Positions 37,834 to 50,700 of a stretch of DNA of 64,000 nt are shown here, piece after piece (position 1 is the stretch's first letter; each line of letters starts with the position of its first letter). The notes under the pieces were generated by a model. It was not told where the DNA came from. It saw nothing but the letters and a program-made list of their open reading frames with translations, and ran no database searches. Made by a program: the position numbers and the translations under genes. Origin of the DNA: Sodiomyces alkalinus F11 (Eukaryota > Ascomycota > Sordariomycetes > Glomerellales > Plectosphaerellaceae). The stretch is taken from assembly GCF_003711515.1 (NCBI RefSeq), contig NW_021167086.1, positions 1,263,149 to 1,327,148 of the forward strand. The letters run 5' to 3'.

Positions 37834-38491
37834 TTTATTAGTTAGGATAACGAAGGGGAAGATTAATATACTCATAGGAATATATAGTAGACTTATTAGC
37901 TGATAGACCCTTTAGCGACCTAAAAGAATACTATTCCCTCCCTCCACTATCTTAATATATTAAGGTAGTGATCTATCTTTTCCTAACGCTTCCCGTATAT
38001 CTATAGGCAGTATAAAACCACCTTTCTAGCTAGTAGGAAGCCTTTAATTAAGGGCTTACTACGCTCTCGAATATATCTATAGTGTATATCGCCGTTTTTA
38101 ATATCTATAAGTGATATCCCGGGGGTGATACTAGGCGTGGAGGACTTTTTGTATCGTAGCTTATAATCGACGTTAAGGTCGAAAAGCTCCTCTTATATAT
38201 AGAAGTCGTCGGTTATAACTAGTATTAGTATATTAGCCAGGTGTTAAATAGCGGTATATAAGGTGTAAAAAGAGGGTCGTTAATATACAGATAATGTTAA
38301 GGAACCCGTTAGTATTGAAATCGGCTATCTTAAGAGCGTTATTTCGAGGCTGTTATTATAGTGGTTATAGGTGGGCGTTTACGTCTTATTTTGATTTAAG
38401 GGTTGACGTCTAGGTTAGGATTTTGTGGGGCTACGGGGACCTTCCTTATACGGTTTAGCCCCTTCGTCGAGTGTTATGAGTCTTTACGGTA
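37834..38491. mobile_element. Right end of a TIR-type element bordering the gene island
   Basis: This is RIP-type sequence without recognisable coding. It ends with GAGTCTTTACGGTA (38478-38491), the same terminus as the 226-bp MITE at 54378-54603 (...GAGTCTTTACGG|TA). Host composition begins immediately after. The left end of this element is not identified. Confidence 0.4.
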
Positions 38492-38804
38492 GTCCGTAAT
38501 TGTTACTTCGAAAACCATAGACGCCACGATTGTACAAATCAACATCCAAATTGAACATTTCAACATCAACATTTTCTCTACTTAATTGCCTTGGAGGGAA
38601 CGAACGTCCCTGCCGACCAATTTCGACGCCTCCGATTGTACTGCTTGTCGATTGTGGCGAGACCACTAGCAATCATATTTCGGAGCACCCGTGCCATTGT
38701 GCCATGTCGCATCCTGGAGTTGGATGGCACCTTTTTCATCACCAACCGAAGAACAATCCCCTCTGAACACCTATCAATACCATACTTCCGCCCTCACCGG
38801 TGAA

Positions 38805-41433
38805 ATGGGTACGTTGCGCAAACGAACGCATCTCGAGGCAAGCACCGATGTCCCAGCGGACGGGCCAGCTACGGAGCCGTCGCTGCGCCAACGTATCCGC
38901 AACATGTGGCAGTTTGCCAACCTCGGCCAGTGGATATACCTGTTCGGCAAGGCTGTCAAGATTGACGACCGCCTAGACACGGACGTGAGTTTTTAGATTT
39001 AAGGATATGAAAAAACGACGTCTTGATCTGACTAGATCGGCATGCTCAGGAACTCGAGGCTGAATGCTTGAAACCCACTTCACCTGTTCTTCAAGACATC
39101 GGTCTCGCCCTGCTGAAGTTCGTGTCATCGCACCGTGGCCTCACGTAAGTTCAAACACAGCAAACCATAATGCCCAATGCATGCTAAACCATGAGGTGGT
39201 TAGACTCGAGAATTTCGATGAATACACCCGAAGACAGTATGTCGACAAGAATCCCGACAGGAATCCCTTTGGGACTGAAGAAGTTCCAGCCAAGTTTACA
39301 GACTTCGACGTATTTACTAAGGTATCTCCGAAATTCAATGCCAGACGTCAGATACTATCAACCTCCTAACATCGTGCCTACTAGATCCGTGTCTTGCATC
39401 AACTGACTCAATGGGCCATGCTTCACCCCGAACGACTGAGGGACAGGATGGACGAAACAAGAGATATAGATCAAACTAGCTGGGTAAGTTTAAAGATTCT
39501 TAAGTACCAACGAGCATATGCTTAGTATCTGACTCGCCTGGGGTCCTAGCGAATTGAACCCATGGGTTGGGATCGCCAAGATCGTACCTATTTCGTCCTC
39601 GATGATAATCGAGTGTATCGATTAAGCGAGCCTCTTGCTCAGCCACCTCTATCGCGAAAGAAGACGAAAACTAGCCGACGCGCGCTTCGAGCCAGTAAAC
39701 GGCGGCATTCATCGAACACGAACAATACGGCGGACCCAGGTGGTGCTAATTCGAACCCATCGGAATCAGTATTGAGCGATGGGATAGAAATTGACAATGG
39801 CTTGGGTGGCATGAAGTGGGAATGCTTAGCTGTGACACTGGAAGAGGTCCACCGCGTCGTTGCATCATTCCAGAACACACGTGACGAGAACGAGAAGGTG
39901 CTGCGGGATCAGCTGCAAGAACACTTGGTGCCGATTCTTGAAAAACAAGAGGAGTCGAGGAAACGCCGGGCTTTACAACAGCAGCGGGAACTTGAGAATC
40001 TCGCCAAAATGGCCAACGCGAAGCGCTCAAGTCGATTAGCTAATAAGCAAGAGCGACAAAAACTTGAAGAACAAGCTCGAGAAGAGGAACAACGGCAATT
40101 GGCAGAAAAAGAAGCCGCCAGGAAGGTTGAAGAAACTCGCCTCAAGCTAGAGAGAGACCGAGAAGTAAGACTGATGTCACGAGAGAAACGAATCAAAGAA
40201 CGGGAAGCACGCCGCCGACAGTACGAAGAAGAGCTCTCCAACTTATCAGAAGACAGTCGACGCACCGGTCATGGCGAAGGCCGCCTATCACAGCGTCAAC
40301 TGCATACCGAGATAGAGAAGAACAAGCAGGCCCTCAAGCAGCTCCAGGATGACGACGCAGAAGACGATTGGTTATTCGACTGCGAATGTGGTGTGTATGG
40401 TAGGGTCGACGATGGGACGCACAGCATTTCTTGCGAAAGGTGCAATGTTTGGCAACACAGCAAGTGCGTCGGTGTCCTGGAAGCCCAGGCCGAACAGCCC
40501 CGGTTCCATTTCGTTTGCAGTGCTTGTCTTCGGCGTGAAGATGCTGCCAACGGGAAGCCACGACCAACCATCAAATTAAAAGTTAATCGCTCAGAAGGCG
40601 CGGCCTCAGACCCTGGCCACTCCTCTCAGTCTCGGACGCTCGTTGTGGAGATTCCGTCTTCCAACGGCGAAAATAGGGCGGCTGTCAGGCCGGAACTGGC
40701 CCAGGAAAAATCAGCCGCACTCTGCAGTGACGCTCCTCACGCCAATACCGGCGTTGATGGCCATGGACGAGGAGGCTCGCACGATGGCGATAAGCCTGTC
40801 GCGATTCATGACACAGCAACCGACGCGCAACACGAGTCCTTTGCATCCTCAGCCTCGTCAGGTCACAATTCCGCCAGTATAGCAAGACACAGCCTCAATC
40901 CCAGAGGAAATCATCCTCAGGATACCAAACCCCGCTTACTCCTAGCATCTTCCACAGGCGAGATAGCCCGCCCTCCCTTCACGCCTCTAGGTTCTAGTTC
41001 AGTCCAGGAACAATCTCCGGCGGACATGTTCGTCGATGCCGAGTCTCCCATAATCAAACCTCCCCAGTATCCTACGTATGGTACCAGTGGTACCAGCCCA
41101 AGGAGGGATTCCGCCATTACTTCCTCACCCGGTGCGTGGAGTAATAAAAGTCTCATAGCAGCTCCCGTCCTCGGTCGGCAAGTGAGGGGAGACGCAGGGT
41201 CCACAGAGCCAGGCGTCTTGCCCCCGTCTTCCACGGGACATTCGCCGGCGAAGCAGCCTTCTGCGCGGGATTCTCCAACCGCAGCATCATTCAAGACCAG
41301 AAACATATCCCCGGTCTACCCTCCGACGACAACACTTGCCCCGCTTGATCAACACCCCATACTGACCCCTCCCACAAAGCAAGCAAGTGGTCCGCGTCAA
41401 TCTCAGGTGCCGGGCAAGTTGCACTTCTCCTAG
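38805..41433 (+). CDS. PHD-finger/DDT-like chromatin protein (791 aa, five exons)
   Basis: Probable nuclear chromatin-remodelling or histone-reading factor (inference). Exons are 38805-38984, 39050-39144, 39204-39321, 39385-39483 and 39550-41433; introns are 59-66 bp and all phases close. Residues ~25-165 form a DDT/WHIM-like helical region (LGQWIYLFGKAVKI, LQDIGLALLKFVSSHRGL, FDEYTRRQYV). A W..EP.GWDRQDRTYFVLDDNRVYRL segment follows, as in the RSF1/CECR2-type remodelling family. A long charged coiled coil spans ~290-400 and leads into a C4HC3 PHD finger at 441-491 (C442, C444, C459, C462, H467, C470, C487, C490). The C-terminal 300 residues are Ser/Pro-rich and probably disordered. No gene symbol is certain. 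The ATG at 38805 is chosen because it opens the frame that splices cleanly. Confidence 0.85.
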
Positions 41434-43714
41434 ACTGAGTCTACGTGCCTTGTCCGACGACAAAATCACACTCGCGATTTCCGGCATGTGGAGAAGGGGT
41501 CCATCCGCGAAGTGATCTTGCTGCTGCTTAGCTTCAGACCTCCTTACAGCAGGGGCTACGAAAAGTTGTGCTTGGTCTTGATGGAAGTGGGAGGGGAGGG
41601 AATAGTGCAATATTGCTAGCTATCCCCGTGAAGGCTAGCAGCAGACTTTACGCCGGACGGTGTGCAGACAGACGGCCATATCCCTCTTCGTTGGAGACCT
41701 CCAATTAATCTGAAAGACGAATGCCAAGACAAATGGCATTGTGGCATAATGAGGACATGGGTCCTGCCTATGTAGGCTCCGACAGGCAAGGGTTCAGCAA
41801 GGAGCCTTTACGCCGCCTGTCATTGCCGCTGCCCCCGACCCCAGTAATGCAGCTACGATCTGGGGGTCGCAACTTGTACCCTACTCTGCTTAACTACCAT
41901 GCGTACTAGGCGCAGGGATTGCCTCTCTGAGAGTTTCTCGAGCCCGACGGAAAAGATCTAGACTCGTCCGACGTTGTAGTTCCGACCGGTGTTATATCAC
42001 GGGCTCGGAAAGCGCCAAGCAGCATCGAATCTGGCCGAGTTTGGGACTTACATATAGCATATCCTGTATGTCGATTCGCTATCAGCCTCCGGGTCCAGTT
42101 CTGGTTCTACTGGAGATACATGCATGGTATTCTGCCCTAGGAGTTGGAGGACAATGAGACGGCACTTGCTAGGATCCGCAGAAAAATTGCCGAGCAGCCA
42201 TGATAACAGCCCAATAAAAGAGCCCTTTCTGCCGTGATGTCTTCAGCAATACTGGACAGTTCGGCGCCGCAATGGGATAACTCATCTGTTTAAGGGACAC
42301 GACTCGATGTGGCGGGTGTCAAGGACTTCTCAAGGACTTCACCATGACGGCACAGGCCCGTTCCAACTTGGCATAGTCCAGACAATGCAATACAATATCT
42401 ATTCAACGCCTAGAGATGCTGTATATATTTCTAGCTGACTTCATCTCACGCATTCCTTGACCCTGAATCATACTACCCCGACGGCTGAGGATGTTGCCCG
42501 GTCATACCTTCTCTGATGAAGGACGTTTCCTCTATAGCTCGCTTGATTGAATGCGTTGGACCGGTACTAGGAACCTACCCGAATTCTGTTCGTCGAGCAT
42601 CAGGAGCCGACGGTACATTGGGCATCGATGCCATGCGATGGCCATAGGCCAACGACTGCGCGAAATTCGATGTTGATAGATGACGATGGTTGGAAAGTCG
42701 GTAAGCGTAAGTAGGAGGCGTGCTAATGTCGACAGACATGACGCGATTAAGAGAGTCGACAGATGTCTTCGTCTACCTGCCTTGCGGTAAAAATACGGCC
42801 AAGCAGAGCGTTAACTGGGTATTTCTTCTTTTTTACGCCATTTCTTGTGATGGCTTGCAACTTCAAATACCGAATGTCAGCACGTATCAAACACTGTAGG
42901 CACCCCTGAGCGATAGTTCATGGGTTTGTTTTCGGCACGGTTTCTCGAGAGAACAGATATGAATCGAATCTAACGTGGCAGATGAACGAGGCGTGGCTTA
43001 AGACAACCTAATAACAACAACGCCGTTGATAAGTTAGGATATATACGTTCCAAGGATTGGGATACTCCGGCTTCCCTCGCTGCCACCAGCAGCATGCACA
43101 TCTTAAGTTTTCTTGGGCGTAACAGGGGTTGCGCGCAATAGGGCCAAGAACGGTCGACTGCATGCGTGCTCCAAATTTGTCAACTCGGTCTCCACGATGA
43201 CTACCGCGTAGAGACCATTTTGCTTTGCTTTTATTCGAACTAAGAATAAAGTATGCAATCCCCCCTTCGCGACTCACCTCGCGATCTTTTTTTTTTAATT
43301 AGACTATCTACAAGGTAATTACGGATATGTGATGGTGTGTATGCTGGGAAATGGCGAAGGGAGAAGGAAAGAATAGGAGATGGGCAGCAGCATGGGGGAT
43401 CAACCATGAATAGACAACTTCCTGCCAAGACTTCTATTCAGGTGGTCATGAATGGGATGAAAGGGAGAGGCTCTACGCGGGCAAAGAAAAGATGACCATT
43501 CAGCGTGAAGGCCTACGAACTAAGTGGACCGCCTACTAATATGGGGCAAGCAGGGAGACTGGTGGGCACTAGGTACCTTATCCGTTTATATGGCCGTTGG
43601 GTAACACGGATTTCCGCACCACTACCTACCTTAGGTACCTTAGGTACCTACAAGAGGCATAAATACCCACATAAACTGTACTCCGTACTCGTCAAGCCAG
43701 CTGCATCTCGGATA
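41434..43714. other. Intergenic, PHD-gene 3' flank
   Basis: 2.3 kb of host-like sequence with only short unsupported frames. Near 43568-43655 is a cluster of TAGGTACC/CCTTAGGTACC motifs just before the TIR element at 43715. No tRNA or other RNA gene is recognised. Confidence 0.5.
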
Positions 43715-44641
43715 AGTGCCCACCCCACCTTCTGGGACACCCCCTATTTCGGACACTACCTTACACTAAAACACTGCTTCTTAGACCCCTGCTATTTTAT
43801 AGACTAAAAGAATAAATCTTATAAAACTAAAACTCTATATAGATTAAAAATAAAGTACGAATATTTTGTTTGTAGGTTTTATATAGGTTTATTAGAAGAG
43901 CTATAATATAGCTTAGAAGTTAGAGATTGAATTTTGTTAGTGTTACTATATACTATATAAGGAATCCTAAACAAATAGAAATATATTGATTTTAAATTAA
44001 TAGATATAGGTAAAGCTATACAATAAGTACTATAAATAACTTCTCGAATACTAAATGCTTTTATATAAGGGTTATATAATAGTATCTATGAATTTTAGGC
44101 TAGTTTCTAATGTATAAGTTATATTTTTATCAAGGAATAGCCTATAATACCAGGGAAAAGATACACCGTAACGGATAATACTATTATAACTTAATAGTTG
44201 TATATTATAAAGACTTTAACTTAAGGAGGAAAAAGGAGAACTCTTCCCCCTCTACACTAATAAAGTAATTTAGTCTCGCCGAGTACTTAGCGGTCTAAGC
44301 GTATCTCCGATTCTATATAGTGCTAATCCATAGTACTACTTAGTTCCTTACAATTCTTTACCAGTAATACTAATCTATTATAAATACTCTTAGTTATTTC
44401 TAAGTTTACTAAGAAAATATGTACTAAAATATCCTAACTTCTAATCTATATTATAGATCTTCTACTAAACCTATATAAAAACTATAAACAGAATATTAGT
44501 ACTCTATTTTTAATCTATATAGGGTTTTACTTTTCTAATATTTACTCTTTTAGTCTATAAAATAGCAGGGGTCTAAGAAGCAGTGTTTTAGTGTAAAGTA
44601 GTATCCGAAATAGGGGTGTCCTAGAAGGTAGGGTAGGTACT
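43715..44641. mobile_element. TIR element A (927 bp, non-autonomous), TA target duplication
   Basis: The ends are inverted copies of ~165 bp (43715-~43885, ~44480-44641). They open AGTGCCCACC and, reversed, AGTACCTACC, then share CCCCTGCTATTTTATAGACT. TA flanks both sides (43713-43714, 44642-44643), as for Tc1/mariner-pogo elements. There is no transposase frame. A second copy is element B (54650-57099). An internal segment (44135-44360) is absent from B and is a further insertion. Confidence 0.8.
44135..44360 (+). mobile_element. Small element C nested in element A
   Basis: Comparison of elements A and B shows ~226 bp present only in A. The same segment recurs in reverse complement at 53478-53692, so it is mobile or dispersed. 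It includes ACTCGGCGAGA-type and GGTGTATCTTTTCCCT-type phrases in both copies. No coding and no clear terminal repeats; class unknown. Confidence 0.6.
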
Positions 44642-45201
44642 TACACCCTAAGGAACTCTAATAAATCGTACGCTATACTCTGTATATAGTAAGCTATAGG
44701 CCGATTGCTATTTATTATTGAACCTGTGTATCGGCCAGGAAACCTAACCAATTGCCTAGGCTGTATTAAGAATAAAGCAGTACCTAGGGTACCTAGTTCA
44801 AGGGTTATCTTAACCTGCCTTACCGGGAGTCACTAGGCGTTAGTTGTCCTTGGACTATAGCCTATTATTGCTCCGTTTATACTGATAAAATATATAGCTG
44901 TCCTTAGATATCAGACTAGCCTAACTTTTGGCCCGGAGGTAGCATAGCTAATAAGACATAAGTATGGATAAGATATATTACTAGTTCAAAATTTATATAA
45001 GTATATATAAATACGATTTAATTATACTTTATATCTAAGCCTACTTAAGGTACAGTACCTTATCCTAGGAAACTAAGAAGTCCTTGTCCTAAAATACGCT
45101 TACAAATACTGCTATTATAGAAGACGTCCTGCTATAGAAGCGGCACTGCTATATAGAAGAGGCACTGTTATTATAGAAGAAGTCCTACTACTATAGAAAA
45201 G
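44642..45201. repeat. Decayed spacer and left part of a GAAG-TATTACTATAG minisatellite
   Basis: The first 400 bp are unidentified RIP-type DNA. From ~45100 short units built on CTATAGAAG and GCACTGCTATATAGAAGAGG recur. The same array continues at 53281, on the far side of the gypsy element, which therefore inserted into it. Confidence 0.55.
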
Positions 45202-45577
45202 TATTAGATAGGTAGTTATAAGGAGTGAGAAGGTAGTAGCAAGAGGGTCTAAGGCAGGGAATAGGCGTGGATTAAGTAGTGGTCACGGCTAGTGTAAATA
45301 TAGGTAGTCCTAAAAAATCAGAATAATCGCTGCCCTCTCTATACTAAGGAGGGGGCACTATATAAGTACTATATACTCCTAGGCTAACGCTAGTATAGTT
45401 AAACGGATATCGTAAACGGATATCTACGCCTAAGCCTAGGCTATAGCTCTATATAATAGTATCGGCCTAGGGTAGCTATAGCTATATTAAGACGGGAGCC
45501 CGGTCTTATCTATACGAGAACCCGTTATAGTCCCGCCGTGTACCCGGCCTCTATCTCCTAAGCAGGGGCACCTAATA
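45202..45577 (-). repeat. 3' LTR of the gypsy element (minus orientation)
   Basis: 376 bp, direct copy of 52905-53280. Differences are mainly C/T and G/A. It contains a tandem TAAACGGATATCG / TAAACGGATATCT pair. Confidence 0.88.
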
Positions 45578-45845
45578 GGACGACCTCCCCCGGAGTACTC
45601 CTATCCTTAGGAGCGGCTAATACCGGATAGGGCCACTTTTCCCGACTATACCCGGTATTAGCCTATATTCCGCCCCGTCCTTCTATTACTAATCCCGTAT
45701 ATAACCCTGTTATAGTCCTGTTATAGTCTTACCCTTAGTCCGGTACTCTATTCCTACCGTCCTTCTATCGCTAATCTCGTATATAATCCCGTTATAGTCC
45801 CGTTATAGTCCTATGCTTAATCTATTACTCCTATACTATAGCTAA

Positions 45846-45948
45846 CGCCGGCCTCCCTTTAATCTATATAAAAAACTAGCGCCGATATCCCTTTAATCTA
45901 TATAAAGAACCGGCGCCGATATCTCTCTAATCGATATAAAGAACCGGT
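45846..45948. repeat. 34-bp tandem repeat, three units, inside the gypsy element
   Basis: The unit CGCCGATATCCCTTTAATCT plus ATATAAAGAACCGG repeats three times with small changes, just inside the 3' LTR. It may be a structural or regulatory element of the retrotransposon, or a chance expansion. Confidence 0.75.
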
Positions 45949-46372
45949 GCTATTATATACTATATCTAAAAATAGAAATTTATCTCTTTCCCTTTTATAC
46001 CCCTTTTACTCTTATACCTTCCTTCTTTGTAGGAAGAAACGGTGCCTATATGCCCGTCTAGGGGATATCTTCCTTAACGTCCCCCCACTATTTCTTCTTC
46101 TCTTTTCTCTTCTTTTTCTTTACGCCTCCGATTTCGAGATTTTTTATCGTATCCGTAGCATGCCATAAGTTAACCCATATATATTTTACTTATAGGAGCA
46201 GGGCTTAATAGTTATTAATATTATTATAGCTCCTTAATTTTCCTAAAGTTTCCCTATTATCTTGTAAGTATCCTTCTAACATCTCTCCGTCCTAGGGAAA
46301 ATAACTTATATAGCTTCGCTAACTATCTCGTGCAGCTCCGTTAACCACCGCTGCTATACCTCTTAAGGAGAC

Positions 46373-46380
46373 TAATAATA

Positions 46381-46453
<73 letters not shown>
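46373..46453. repeat. (TAA)n microsatellite inside the gypsy element
   Basis: About 25 TAA units with one TAG interruption. Given that several repeats in this window end in TAA, it may be the tail of a nested retroelement, but no partner copy was found. Confidence 0.85.
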
Positions 46454-47760
46454 GCGGCCGGTACCTAAGCTAATAGCTAGTAGCGCTTCTAAAAAGCATA
46501 AGACAGTGATAGCTATAGTATCGTTATCGTTAATTACCCTTATTAAGAGGTAGCAGATATTAAGAAAAGGGCCTCCGGGGGCTTAACCCTTAAGGACCCT
46601 TACTCCCGCTATGCCGGCTAGCTAGCTAAGATTAATTTTAATAATAAGACGTCGCGCTTACGGTTCGAGTTATACCGGGACTCCGGGACCGTATCCGCTA
46701 AGTACGCCTTTTACTTTAGGTATAATAATCGCCGTTATAATAAGCTTCCCACTACGGGCCGCAACGTGGCTATTTAGTTATAGAAGGTCCTTATTATCGC
46801 CGCTATTAAGGATAGAATAAATATTAGCCGTCGCGTAAGTTTTTTTTCGGGAGTAACCCTAATATAGGTATATACGAACCGTGTTATAGACTATAGCTAT
46901 AAAGTGCTAGAACGTCCTTAAGGCCTTCTTAGGTAAGCTTAGGAGGGAAATAACATTTACCGCCGCCGATAAGTCTTATACCGTTTATCGGGCGGAGGAA
47001 GAAGTTAATAACGCCCGCTAGAAAATAGCGGATAAAATCCCAAAAATCTCTTTAGGATATAGCGTTATCGCTTCGCTAGTATATTAATTAATAAGATTAA
47101 TAGATAGCCGTGTAGGAACGCCTCGCTATCGCCTTTAAGAGGGTTACTACTAGTATAGCGTATAACCCTCTAATAGTCCTCTCTTTTAATACACTACTAA
47201 CTTCTTTTCCTCTCCCCCCTTCTTTTCTATAGCTAGATATCCCCCCTCCCGCCTTTACGCCCTCTAATTTATTCGCCGACGATAATAATAATAACGATAA
47301 CGGTATATACTAAGGCCCTCTTAACCCCTATAATATCCCCGAGTCCGAGCCCGTAACGCTTACCCTTACGCCGAAGAAGAAAGCGCCGGCTAAAAAGAAG
47401 GCCACGCCTAAGAAGATAACGCCTTTAACGCCTTTACCGAAGAAGAAAAAGAAGTAGTAGAAGGCTAAGCCTCTTATTATTCTCTCGGATAATATACCGT
47501 CCACTAATAGGTAAAAAGTAGAAGGGATTAATACCTATATAAGTAAAAGCGCTATTACTACCGGGTAGAGCGAGGTATATATAAAGGAAAATAAAGAGGG
47601 CCCTTAAGTACCTATACCCTTAGATTCGAAGTTAGAGGGTTACGCCGATAATCTATAACCGTAATAGTCATCCCTAGTAGATAGGGGTTATACTAAGGAT
47701 CTATAGCTATAGTAGGTAGTTAAAGGTATATATAGAGGATCTTGTTTTTTATATATATAA
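46454..47760 (+). pseudogene. Unidentified plus-strand frame nested in the gypsy element
   Basis: This runs opposite to the gypsy coding. Segments stay open except for TAA/TAG: FELYRDSGTVSAKYAFYFRY near 46665, and further on LDIPPPAFTPSNLFADDNNN followed by a Lys/Pro-rich stretch of PKKK-type repeats (47370-47455). The order, an ordered N-terminal part and a basic KKK-rich C-terminal part, suggests a DNA- or RNA-binding transposon protein, but I recognise no family. It is likely a nested insertion. Confidence 0.45.
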
Positions 47761-50700
47761 CTTATAGGGTACGCCCGCTCACCACTTTGATTATACCTCC
47801 TTAATAGTCCTGTCGTGACTTATAACCGTGTAACCGTCTAAGGGGAGGAGATAGAAAGGGAGGAAAAAAAAGAAAGGGATAAAAGAAGAGAAAACGCTTA
47901 ACTACCTAAAAGGAGTAGATCGAAGAAGAATACAAAGAGGGGACTTATCGGGTTAATCGTGGTACGGTGCTTTAGGTATATTATTATCCTACGGTGCTCT
48001 AATTATATCCTAATTATATAGTGTCTTAGTCACGTTATAGTCCTATAATACTCCCGCTATATTAAGTTTTTACTTACAATAGGTCTTAATAAGCTTATCC
48101 GGTATATTACGTTTAGGCTCGTATATATATTCTCCTTATTCGTATAGCCGGCCTATTTAATAAGATATTAGCGCTATCTCCCCTAATAGCGGTGGTTTAA
48201 GATTACTTCGACCTTATATTCGTTAGAGTCCGGTTCTATATTAATATCCTATAGTTCGGACACCTTTCTATCACGGGTCCTCTATAGTTTTAGCAGGGAG
48301 ATAGGGAAGACGTTATAAATCCTTATAGTCTTCGGGGGGCGAGTTAATATACTAGCCTATATATACCTATAACCTTAGTAATCTTATACGGTCCGATAAA
48401 CTTATCGCTAAGTTTCTTTAAAGGCCTATGCTATCGGATATTCTTCGTGGAGAGTAAGACGTATTCGTTAACCGTAAAGTATCTCTAAGTCCTCCCGTTA
48501 TTATAGTATCGTTCGTATATTCCTTAGGCTTTGTTAATTAGGTTGATAAGGGAGCGGCGGCTAGCTATAAGTTACTCCGCGCGTATCTTAGCTTTAGCTA
48601 AATAAGCCTCCCCCGTTAAAGGTAATTATACTCTATTAGGGCCTCTCGGATTACACCCTATTAGTGCGTCCGCGGGTATTTATCGTATAGCGGAGTACTA
48701 TGCCGTATTATATATAAATTCCGTAAAGGGTAAGCGGTCTATCTAGTTATCCTATTCCTAGGAGTAGAAGACTCTAAGGTAGTATTCCACGTTTTAGTTT
48801 TATCTCTTTATTTAGCTATTAGTCTACGGGTGCTACGCTGTGGATAAGCGTCGCTTAGTGACGAAGTAGCGGTAAAGGGTAGCCTAAAAACGGCTTATAA
48901 ACAGGGACCCTTAGTCCGATATAATCCTATTAGGAACCCTAAAGGTTTAAAAGATATAATACTATAATATATCTGTAAGTCCCTTAATAGTAAGGTTACT
49001 ACTTATAGAGATATATAACGCGTACTTCGTTAAATAGTATACAATAATAAGGATCGTGTCGTGTTTCCTGCCCCTATTATAGATAAGCGGTAATCCCGTA
49101 ATAAAGTTAATTAAAATCTCCGCGAAAGGATAATCTAGAATGGGAAGACTCGTTAGCTCGCTATATAGCTTATAATACCGCGGTTTTATTTATTAGTATA
49201 CTATATAGGTAGGTATAAATTCTCTAATATCTTAAAGGAGGTAATCCTAAAAGTAAAAGCCCGATACACGCTTTACGGTATAAGCGACCCCGTAATAACT
49301 AGTAGTACGTCTATTATAGAATGCTTATAGTATTTTATCTTATAGCCCCGAATAGTTTAGCACGAATACTTATCCCTTAAAACGGAGAACGTCCTTAATA
49401 TCTTTAGACTAGTATCCTTTCGTGGCTATATCGCCGTGGACCTCCTATTACCGGTTATAAAAGAGGTTATCGGCTTACGCCTTAATAACCTCTTCTACTA
49501 GGGTAAGGTCCGTTAGCGCTATAGGTATATCTAGATTTATCGATATTCTAAGTAGAGGTATATTAGGGTTTATCGATACTATAGGTATATTAGGGTCTTA
49601 TACGGTTCCTATACTAATTACGGCAAGGATAAACTTCTTAAAGAATATCTCTACGGCTTCCGCGAGAGGTTATTAACGGGGTTTAACGTACCGGGCCTAT
49701 ACCTAATCTCGAAATTAAAAGAGGCTATTTCTTGTAGCTACTAGGCGTACTACCCCTTAAGCTTTAGCTTATTAAGAAGGTAATAATAGTTAGGTAGTCC
49801 GTTAGGACTATAATAGGACTCTAACTATAAGCGACGTAGTACCGCTATATCCGAAACGATTTAATTATTACTATTAGCTTAGAATCGGGCGTCCTATAGT
49901 TTAGCTTAGCGCTACGTAACTTTCGGGATATAAACACGACGGGTCCCTATAAACTATCTTCTTACTAGGTTATTACCGCGCCGATAACGAATATAGAGGT
50001 ATCGGGTTTAATATATATATAGGTAGCGTAGGGTTAAAATATTATAGTACCGGAGCGTCCTAGAATACTAGTTTTAACCGTTCGAATACGGTATAGGTAC
50101 GCGGGGAAAGGCGTAAAAGCCCGGACTAAGCAGCTTCTAGGAGGTCGGTAAAAGGGGTAACTATCTTAGAATAGTTTTTAATAAAGCGTCTATAGAACCT
50201 AGTAGAACCGAGGAAGATTTAGATCTTCTTAATACTATTAGGCGTTTCTTAATCCCCGATAGCCTTAACCCGTACGGGATCTATATATACCCTGTCGGGG
50301 CTATAGATGAAACTGAGGAATTCTATATCGCGAGTCTTAAACTCGTATTTATCGGGGTTAATATAAAGGGACTACTCCCGGAGCCTAGCTAGGACCTAAT
50401 ATATATATTTCCGGTAGTCTTCTAAGCTATTACTATAAATAAGGATATCGTCTAGGTATATAATATAGATCGTATTAATATATCTAGTAAGGGCTTAGTT
50501 AATATACCGTTAAAAACTCGCGGGGGTATTAGTTAGACTAAAGGGTATTATAAGGTATTCGAAGTAGTCGTATTTTATACGGAACGCTGTTTTCTATTTA
50601 TTACTAGCGCTAATCCGGAGCTAGTAATAGGCGTCCTTAAAGTCTAGCTTAGTATAGTACTACACTAAGGATAAATAGTCTAGGATCTTATAAATTAGTA

